Assembly: GCA_002084385.1 (NCBI GenBank)
Contig: NBLS01000005.1
Coordinates: 1 to 12,602, forward strand
Source: Desulfobacteraceae bacterium 4572_19
GTDB taxonomy: Bacteria > Desulfobacterota > Desulfobacteria > Desulfobacterales > NBLS01
Length of the DNA stretch: 12,602 nucleotides
Direction of reading: 5' to 3'
The number at the start of each line of letters is the position of its first letter. Position 1 is the first letter of the stretch. Below are positions 7,301 to 12,602 of the stretch, piece by piece. The notes under the pieces are model-generated. The model was not told the origin of the DNA and did not search any database. It saw nothing but the letters and a program-made list of their open reading frames with translations. The position numbers were made by a program, and so were the translations under genes.

Positions 7301-8764
7301 AATATCATTTAGATCATACTGGGGATTAAATCTGCCTTCACTATCGAAAACATCAGTACATTTTTTAAATTCAAGGCCGGTTACACTGTTTTTATCGCCA
7401 AGAAATTTATTTGGGCCAAGACTGTTAATAATTTTAACGTTTTCATCTTCTGCGTCTTTAATTTCATAATCCCAGGCAGGCATTTCATCTTTTTTCTCTA
7501 AACATACCATGGTTACATCTTTACAGCCAAGTCTCCTTGCTGTAAGGGCAACATCAACTGCAACGTTTCCGCCTCCTATAACAATTACTTTTTCACCCAC
7601 GGTAACTTTTTTATTATCTAAAGAGGCATCACGAAGAAAAGCAACACCCTGAAGAACACCATTAAACTTTTCGCCCTCTATGCCGAGTGCACGGCTTCCA
7701 TGGAGGCCGGCAGCTATAAAAACTGATTTAAACCCATCGTCTTTTAAGCTTTGCAAAGTGATATCTTTTCCAAATGTAACTGAAGTTTTTATGGTAACGC
7801 CACTTTGTTCTATTAATGAAATTTCTTCATTAAGTTTTTTTCTTGGAAGTCTGTAATCAGGAATACCAACTGCCATCATACCACCGGCAACAGGTAATTT
7901 TTCAAAAACAGTTACTTTATAACCCTTTAAAGCAAGAAAACTTGCACAGGTTAAACCTGCCGGGCCTGAACCTATTATGGCTATTTTTTCTTCCCTTTCT
8001 TCTTTTATTTCCGGAATAAAAGGATCTTCCTTAATATCCTGGTCTGCAAGAAATTTGTGGAGATGTTGTATTGCAAGGGGCTGGTCATGATCACCTCTTG
8101 TACATTCAGTTTCACATGGATGGTGGCATACACGACCACATGCTCCGGGAAAAGGATGTTCCTGTTTAAAAAGTTTTAAAGCTTCTTTATATTTACCATC
8201 ATTTATAAGAGCTACAAAACCCTGAATACTAACATGAGCCGGGCAGGTTGCCTTGCAGGGGGCAGTGCCTTTTTTGGTTATTGCAAATGCTCCGGGAATA
8301 GCTTGTGCGTATTTTTTGTAAATTGCCTTTCTATCGGAAAGTCCTTCATCGTATTCATTTGTTACATCGATGGGGCAAACTTTGGCACATTCACCACAAC
8401 TTGTACATTTCTCCAAATCCACATAACGTGGTTCTTGACGAATTTTTGCAGTAAATTTTCCTGGATCACCTTCGAGTCCCAGAATTTCGGTGTTTGTTAA
8501 AAGTTCAATATTTAAGTGCCGGCCGACCTCGACCAGTTTAGGTGAGATAACTCACATTGCACAATCATTGGTTGGAAACGTCTTGTCAAGTTGAGACATT
8601 AACCCACCAATTGCAGGTGATTTTTCAAGTAGATATACATAATAACCGGAATTAGCAAGATCAATGGCCGACTGCATACCAGTAATACCACCACCTACAA
8701 CCATGACGGAACCTACGGTATCGGTTTTTTTAATTTCATTTAAACTGTTTGTGTTTTCTTTCAT
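4307..8764 (-). CDS. hdrA: HdrA-GltD-HdrA fusion flavoprotein, selenocysteine-containing
   Basis: This is a 1485-residue FAD and Fe-S protein with an in-frame UGA at codon 71 (8552-8554). The N-terminal 70 residues (GGGITGMQ FAD loop, KTFPTNDCAM) lead through the UGA into VISPKLVEVGRH, the conserved HdrA sequence where other members have Cys. Domains in order: HdrA FAD loop at 24-32; a [4Fe-4S] motif at 120-130; an inserted GltD/NfnB-like module (Cys cluster 170-221, FAD loop GSGPAG at 265, NAD(P)H loop GGGNVAVD at about 397-404, GGDAVYGPKS near 540); the rest of the first HdrA with CIGSR...CC near 728-748; a second HdrA (GGGIAG at 1077, CVGSR...CC at 1224-1240); and two C-terminal [4Fe-4S] motifs at 1418-1458. 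The second HdrA lacks the NDCxM-Sec segment. It probably takes electrons from NAD(P)H and distributes them to MetF/MetV and ferredoxin. The start has AAGGAA upstream and lies 23 bases after the MetF paralogue. Confidence 0.92.
8519..8536 (-). promoter_or_regulatory. SECIS-like hairpin in hdrA
   Basis: Fifteen bases after the UGA at 8552-8554, the minus strand reads CTGGTCGAGGTCGGCCGG, a 6-bp stem (with G-U pairs) and a six-base loop GAGGUC. The E. coli fdhF SECIS apical loop is AGGUCU, so the GGUC core recognised by SelB is present. The loop starts 21 bases after the UGA, within the usual bacterial range. Confidence 0.75.
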
Positions 8765-8787
8765 AGCTTTTATTCCTTGATAAATTT

Positions 8788-9657
8788 TTACATAACACCC
8801 AAAATTTCAGGAAGTTTGTTTTCCCAGCCAATTGTTGAAATCATTGCTCCACAAAACGACTCTTTTTTGAGCATTTCTACCATTTCCTTTGAAACACTAA
8901 TACACTCCCTCGCTTTATCAGGAGCTTTCTGAATCCGTTTTATAAGTTCTGCCGGAATATGAACATGCTCAACATTTCTATCCATGTAACGAGCCATTCC
9001 CACAGATTTAAGAAGTAAAATAGTAGGAATTATAAAACTTCTTTTATTATCAATACGTTTTAAAAACGGTTCAATTGCATTAATATCAAATAATGGAGGG
9101 GTAATAAAAAACTGCACTCCGCTATCTATTTGCTCTTCCATCTTTGCAAGTTCTTTGTCAAGCATTATTCCTGCTGTTCCCGGATTAATGGTGGTTCCTA
9201 TTGCAAATTTAGGTGCACCAATAAGATCAACACCTGCCATATCGTGACCTTTTTGCAAAGTTTGAATAGTAGTTAGAAGTGTATTTAATCGAATATCGTA
9301 AACAGCCCTTGTTTCATGGTGATCACCAAAACTTGGAGCCACACCTTCTACTGCCATTATAGAAGTTATTCCACATGCGTATGCAGCAAGAATATCTGCT
9401 TGAAGAGCAAGTCTGTTTCTATCACGGCAATTTATCTGCATTACAACATCTAATCCACGTTGCTGTAATAGTACAGAGCCACCTAAGGAGCTCATTCTCA
9501 TGACTGCATTACTCATTTCCGGTACCACAAAAGCGTCAATAGCACCACGAATTTTCTCAGCATTTTCCAACATCATTGTTGCATCAGCACCTTTTGGAGG
9601 TTCCATTTCCGCAAGGAGAACAAATTTACCCTTTTCAATTTTTGTTTTTAATTGCAT
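8788..9657 (-). CDS. Divergent MetF paralogue at the head of the MTHFR operon
   Basis: This 289-residue protein is a clear MetF-family TIM barrel: AEMEPPKG with Glu17 at the catalytic position, INCRDRNRLALQADIL, SFGDHHETRAVYD, and KSVGMARYM near the C-terminus, all parallel to the metF product encoded at 2272-3201. Two active-site positions differ from that protein and from E. coli MetF. The SGDH motif reads EGVA, so Val106 replaces the Asp near the flavin, and FIQTQ reads FFITP, so Pro187 replaces the folate-binding Gln. It may be a structural or altered-specificity subunit rather than a second ordinary MTHFR. It has a Shine-Dalgarno AGGGGA seven bases before the ATG and is the first gene after the shared leader element. 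It ends 23 bases before hdrA, so the two are very likely cotranscribed. Confidence 0.85.
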   Translation of the reverse strand: MQLKTKIEKGKFVLLAEMEPPKGADATMMLENAEKIRGAIDAFVVPEMSNAVMRMSSLGGSVLLQQRGLDVVMQINCRDRNRLALQADILAAYACGITSIMAVEGVAPSFGDHHETRAVYDIRLNTLLTTIQTLQKGHDMAGVDLIGAPKFAIGTTINPGTAGIMLDKELAKMEEQIDSGVQFFITPPLFDINAIEPFLKRIDNKRSFIIPTILLLKSVGMARYMDRNVEHVHIPAELIKRIQKAPDKARECISVSKEMVEMLKKESFCGAMISTIGWENKLPEILGVM

Positions 9658-9678
9658 TTAAATCCCCTGTCAAATGAG

Positions 9679-9765
9679 TTTATATGAAAGTCCATGGAAA
9701 AACTACATTATAAAGACTTTCATTTTTTGTTGTGGCGTACTATCTATTCGCCGTGGTGGTTATAT
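9679..9765 (-). promoter_or_regulatory. Shared two-hairpin leader element, copy B (MetF operon)
   Basis: This is the second copy of the element at 1978-2060, here directly upstream of the MetF paralogue. The 9-bp stem ATGAAAGTC/GACTTTCAT (9684-9692 with 9715-9723) and the GGCG/CGCC stem (9734-9737 with 9749-9752) are kept. The loop of the short stem is 11 bases instead of 7, and the large loop differs at several positions. The conserved flank reads ATATAACCACC on the minus strand. It is a candidate leader RNA controlling the operon. Confidence 0.5.
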
Positions 9766-9854
9766 GTGAAATAAATTATACTAATGAAGTTAGGGAACAC
9801 TAAGTAATGAATTGTATTTATTGTTTGGTGAACCCTTATAAATTTCATTCGTCT

Positions 9855-9883
9855 TAAATAACTAAACTGTATTACTATGTCAA
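9855..9883 (-). promoter_or_regulatory. Possible sigma-70 promoter for the MetF operon
   Basis: On the minus strand a perfect TTGACA (9878-9883) is followed after 17 bases by TATTTA (9855-9860), a weak -10 box. It lies between the ahbD stop and leader copy B, so transcription from here would include the leader. AT-rich sequence makes chance matches likely. Confidence 0.3.
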
Positions 9884-9899
9884 GAATTATTATAGTATG

Positions 9900-10997
9900 T
9901 TATTTATTGTAAACTGGAGGAACATAGTTGCAAAGAGGTTCTTCAGCAAGATAATTACCAGTTGCTTCAAATGCTCTTGCCCTGCACCCTCCGCAAACTG
10001 ATTTAAAACCGCATGCTCCGCACTTTCCTTCCAAGGTATTAAAGTCACGAAGTTTATTGAAAACATCGGAGTCTTTCCATACTTTATCAAATGGTGTTTG
10101 GGTAATATCACCGCATTCAACATCCAAAAATCCACAGGTTTGAACTCTTCCTGTATGGGATATAAAACAGAAACCGGTTCCGGCAAGGCAGCCTCTTGTA
10201 ACGGCATCAAGCCCGTGGGTTTTAAAAGAAACTGTTTTCCCGTCTTCTTTTGCTCTTTGGCGTAAAATTCGATAGTAGTGGGGAGCACATGTTGCTTTTA
10301 ACATTAAAGGTGTTTTGTCTCGCTGGTCATAAAACCAGTTTAGGGTGCGTTCATACTCTTTTGCATCAACGCCTTTATCAACAATATATTTTCCTCTTCC
10401 TGTTGGTACAAGAAGGAAAATATGATGTGCCACAGCACCTATGCTTTCGGCAAGTTTAAGTATTTCCGGGATTTCATCAAGGTTGGTTTTTGTAATAGTT
10501 GTATTAATTTGAAATTCAATTCCGGCCTTTTTTGCAAATTCGATACCTTGCAGTGCTCCTTTAAAAGCCCCTTGAACTCCCCTGAAATTATCATGTTGTT
10601 CTTTATTGCTTCCATCTAAACTGACGCTAATACGTTTTATCCCTGATTCTGCCATTTTCATGGCGTTTTCGTGGGTGATCATTGTTCCATTAGGAGCCAT
10701 AACCATTCGCAATCCTAATTTTGTACCGTGTGATGCTATTTCAAATATATCTTCCCTTAAAAGAGGTTCGCCTCCAGTGAGAATTACAATGGGATTACCT
10801 GCTTTTTTGATTTGGTCAAGCAACTTAAAAGAGCTTTGTGTATCCAACTCTCCTGCGTAGGGTCTATCTTGTGCGGCTGCTCTGCAATGTTTACAGGAAA
10901 GATTACAGCTTCTTGTGATTTCCCACGCAACTAATCTAAGTACCGGTTCTTCTGATTTTGTATTTGCACCATGGTGCGGAGACGATTGATGTGCCAT
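9900..10997 (-). CDS. ahbD: Heme b synthase AhbD (radical SAM)
   Basis: AhbD performs the last step of the siroheme-dependent heme pathway, oxidative decarboxylation of two propionates of iron-coproporphyrin III to vinyl groups. From the ATG at 10995-10997 the protein has 365 residues. The radical SAM motif CNLSCKHC is at residues 31-38, and ILTGGEPLLRED follows. A C-terminal Cys-rich region (CGFLDVECGD, CGACGFKSVCGGC, and a last Cys in LCNYVPP) should bind a second cluster. The WEITRSCNL context and the CNYVPP end favour AhbD over the related AhbC. The chosen start has AAAAAGG about eight bases upstream. The frame is also open through 237 upstream codons of an ATPase fragment, so a 602-residue fusion is possible. 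Its neighbour hemB supplies the same pathway but is now separated by about 1.5 kb of debris. Confidence 0.88.
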   Translation of the reverse strand: MAHQSSPHHGANTKSEEPVLRLVAWEITRSCNLSCKHCRAAAQDRPYAGELDTQSSFKLLDQIKKAGNPIVILTGGEPLLREDIFEIASHGTKLGLRMVMAPNGTMITHENAMKMAESGIKRISVSLDGSNKEQHDNFRGVQGAFKGALQGIEFAKKAGIEFQINTTITKTNLDEIPEILKLAESIGAVAHHIFLLVPTGRGKYIVDKGVDAKEYERTLNWFYDQRDKTPLMLKATCAPHYYRILRQRAKEDGKTVSFKTHGLDAVTRGCLAGTGFCFISHTGRVQTCGFLDVECGDITQTPFDKVWKDSDVFNKLRDFNTLEGKCGACGFKSVCGGCRARAFEATGNYLAEEPLCNYVPPVYNK

Positions 10998-11708
10998 AAT
11001 TATTACCTTTTTATTTTTTTCATATAAATTATTTATCCAGCTAATGTAGTGTTGTGTTTGAATTTTATATAATGGATAACTTGTTGTTAGTTTATACAAA
11101 GCTCTTTTTGAATCCGAAAACATTTCAGTTAGTATATGTCGCTGACTTCCGGCAAAAATATAAGATACCCGTTTGTGGGTTTGAATAGATTTTCTTAAGT
11201 ATTTTTCAAATGAATCATCTCCATATTTTGAAATTTCCTGAAATTCATCAAATGCAATAGCAAATATGCGTTTTTGTGATAATGAGTGTATCAGAGCAAA
11301 TATTTCATCAATAGCAGGTTTATTATCTTGTAAAGCAAACGAAGGTATTATAGTAGGAACACCTGATTCCATATCGATACTGAAGTTAAAAGTAAAACTT
11401 GATACTTTTTCTTTTAATAACGTTATTAATTTATCAATTTTCGTTTCAATGCAACTCAATGATTTTAATAACGTTGCAAGAAACTCTTCAATACTTGTTG
11501 TTCCATATAAATCAACATACACAGTTGTAACATCGTCCAAAGATGAAAAAATTTTGTAAATTAGAGATGTTTTTCCAACGCATCTGTGAGAATAAATAAG
11601 AACGTTTTGAGAATTTCTAATAAAATTCTTTAACTCTTTTTGCTCTTTTTCCCGAGTGCAAAATGCAAGATCTTCAACAATACCTGAAAAAGAAAACGGA
11701 TTTTTCAT
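10998..11708 (-). pseudogene. Truncated archaeal-type P-loop ATPase, in frame with ahbD
   Basis: The 237 codons encode the N-terminal part of an archaeal-ATPase family protein (COG1672/Pfam archaeal ATPase type), whose members are usually about 350-450 residues. Visible motifs are a Walker A-like SHRCVGKT at 40-48 (a Cys where the family usually has Arg), Walker B IAFDEFQE at 151-158, and FAGSQRH at 186-191. The C-terminal winged-helix and nuclease-like parts are absent. After NNLYEKNKKVI the sequence runs directly into the ahbD ribosome binding site and start with no stop codon. The start at 11708 has AAGG seven bases upstream. It is most likely a remnant of a gene inserted between hemB and ahbD. 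If translated it would yield an ATPase-AhbD fusion. Confidence 0.65.
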
Positions 11709-11724
11709 AATATACCTTAAAATA

Positions 11725-11757
11725 CATATTTTATGTAAACCTATTACATAAAATATG
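11725..11757. repeat. Perfect 14-bp inverted repeat upstream of the ATPase remnant
   Basis: CATATTTTATGTAA (11725-11738) and TTACATAAAATATG (11744-11757) are exact complements separated by ACCTA. It lies 16 bases before the ATPase ATG and directly abuts the half MITE that begins at 11758. It could be an operator-like palindrome, a leader hairpin, or part of an insertion end. It has no T run on the minus strand and is not a terminator. Confidence 0.7.
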
Positions 11758-11814
11758 GTAAGCGTTCACAAGCACCTCATCTTCGCATAAACAGCTTGTC
11801 ATATATAGGACAAC
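11758..11814. mobile_element. Solo half of the GTAAGCGTTCAC MITE
   Basis: These 57 bases match the reverse complement of 1404-1461 with two substitutions and one single-base gap. They begin with the terminal GTAAGCGTTCAC and end in AGGACAAC, the centre of the palindromic element. The other half is missing, and the restriction-enzyme fragment begins immediately beyond. No target duplication is evident. It is probably a deletion remnant of a once complete element. Confidence 0.75.
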
Positions 11815-11816
11815 TA

Positions 11817-12098
11817 TTATATGCTTTGAGTGCCTGATTTCGTTTGAAATTTTGCCACTTTAAATCTGCTTAATGCTAATGTTAATGCTAATGATATTGC
11901 AACGGGCTCAAAAATAGTTGTACCAAAGTTTGTCTTTATAGAATGTATAAAAGAATAAAGGGCAAGTCTGTCTTTACCGAGTAATTTTATATGAAATGGC
12001 ATTACTGCAGGTTCCGGATTATAAGTATTCATTTTTTTTCTTAAACGGTTTGCAATAGTATTTTCTACCGATTTTATTTGGTCTTTAGATAACGCCAA
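11817..12098 (-). pseudogene. N-terminal fragment resembling a TdeIII-type restriction endonuclease
   Basis: The 93-residue frame starts at a TTG (12096-12098) with AAAGGAG upstream. Its core, MPFHIKLLGKDRLALYSFIH followed by SIKTNFGTTIFEPVA, resembles the conserved N-terminal part of TdeIII-family type II restriction enzymes. This assignment is from memory of the family pattern. Full-length members are considerably longer, and the frame ends right at the half MITE. A perfect 12-bp tandem duplication (11870-11893) has inserted LALT-like residues near the break. The start lies next to the stop of the methyltransferase remnant, as expected for a coupled restriction-modification pair. The fragment cannot carry a complete nuclease. 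Confidence 0.6.
11870..11893. repeat. 12-bp perfect tandem duplication
   Basis: TTAATGCTAATG occurs twice in a row inside the restriction-enzyme fragment. It is in frame and adds four residues (the LALT/LALS repeat), consistent with slippage in a non-functional gene. Confidence 0.85.
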
Positions 12099-12100
12099 TT

Positions 12101-12262
12101 TTATCTCTCCTTTAAATGAAAGATTTTCTCTGCATATTTTGACCTGATTTTTTCAACTTGATTCAATACTTGTTTTTTTAAAGAGTTTACAATTTGCATG
12201 TTTGTAAGCTTAGCAATTTGGGGGTATAAGTCATATTTATCATTAGTTACTAAAAATATTGT
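12101..12262 (-). pseudogene. C-terminal remnant of a DNA methyltransferase
   Basis: The minus-strand frame encodes TIFLVTNDKYDLYPQIAK, LTNMQIVNSLKKQVLNQVEK and IRSKYAEKIFHLKER before a TAA at 12101-12103. The end pattern (VLN-x-x-EK-x-x-x-KYAE-x-IFH-x-K) resembles the C-terminus of adenine methyltransferases that accompany type II restriction enzymes. The stop is two bases from the TTG of the restriction-enzyme fragment, so this was one restriction-modification operon. The fragment is cut at its 5' side by a MITE at 12261. On the far side of the MITE only about three further codons stay open before a stop, so it was already broken when the MITE arrived. All catalytic motifs are missing. Confidence 0.55.
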
Positions 12263-12433
12263 AGCCGTTTACGAGCTAAAAAGCAGAATATCACGTAAGA
12301 TTTTTTATGACAAATTTATATATTGTGGTAGTAAAATACTACTGTTGCTCATATAAGTAAATATTATTGCAATATATAGTGGTGCAGGCATTAATGTGTG
12401 CTGTATTTTGAAAAACAGCTCGCAAACGGTTAC
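12261..12433. mobile_element. 173-bp MITE with exact 8-bp target site duplication
   Basis: The ends are 17-bp inverted repeats matching at 15 of 17 positions: GTAGCCGTTTACGAGCT at 12261-12277 and AGCTCGCAAACGGTTAC at 12417-12433. AAAATATT flanks both sides exactly (12253-12260 and 12434-12441). The interior is AT-rich and non-coding, with a short GTAGT/ACTAC hairpin near 12328-12342. End type and duplication length again suggest IS66-like mobilisation. Together with short flanks it fills the gap between hemB and the methyltransferase remnant. Confidence 0.82.
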
Positions 12434-12482
12434 AAAATATTGTTGTATTTTAATCTGTGAATGGTAATTTGTTTTGCTCTGT

Positions 12483-12602
<120 letters not shown>

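Noticed and set aside
8423..8551. A genuine stop codon splitting HdrA into a 70-residue and a 1371-residue protein
   Set aside because: The sequence on both sides and between the frames is continuous HdrA homology, the stop is UGA at a Cys position, and a SECIS-like hairpin follows.
9890..10288. Minus-strand frame of 132 codons overlapping ahbD
   Set aside because: It is an alternative-frame shadow of the AhbD coding sequence with no family resemblance.

Overview
The window is an AT-rich bacterial segment that most resembles a sulfate-reducing deltaproteobacterium (Desulfobacterales). The evidence is a methylenetetrahydrofolate reductase (MTHFR) operon with an HdrA/MvhD electron-transfer module, the siroheme-to-heme radical SAM enzyme AhbD next to hemB, and two in-frame UGA codons read as selenocysteine. 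Low GC together with many small repeats and gene fragments would fit a repeat-rich lineage such as the multicellular magnetotactic Desulfobacterales, but that placement is only a guess. Apart from a gene tail at the left edge, every gene is on the minus strand, so the window is best read from right to left.

Right part (12602 to 9900): the 3' end of hemB, then a patch of mobile-element debris, then ahbD. The debris contains a 173-bp MITE with an exact 8-bp target duplication, which sits in the tail of a DNA methyltransferase remnant. Next come an N-terminal fragment resembling a TdeIII-type restriction enzyme, half of a second MITE, a perfect 14-bp palindrome, and a truncated archaeal-type P-loop ATPase. 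The ATPase remnant is open in frame straight into ahbD.

Central part (9657 to 2272): a tight five-gene operon, MetF paralogue - hdrA - mvhD - metV - metF, closed by a strong intrinsic terminator. The hdrA gene looks broken at a UGA, and mvhD looks truncated at its 5' end. In both cases the UGA falls where the family has Cys and is followed 20-22 bases later by a SECIS-like hairpin, so both are read here as full-length selenoproteins. The 1485-residue HdrA is a tandem HdrA fusion with an embedded GltD/NfnB-like pyridine-nucleotide module. No hdrB, hdrC or hydrogenase genes are present in the window. Together the genes suggest an NAD(P)H-linked, possibly flavin-bifurcating, MTHFR complex of the Wood-Ljungdahl methyl branch. 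The second MetF lacks two of the three E. coli MetF active-site residues checked.

Left part (2060 to 1): a single-domain response regulator whose 5' leader shares an ~85-nt two-hairpin element with the leader of the MetF operon. Then come a 161-bp MITE with its own 8-bp target duplication, an N-terminally truncated AroE homologue with a changed catalytic Asp, a frameshifted 2TM-domain pseudogene, and the 3' end of an enoyl-CoA hydratase-like gene on the plus strand.
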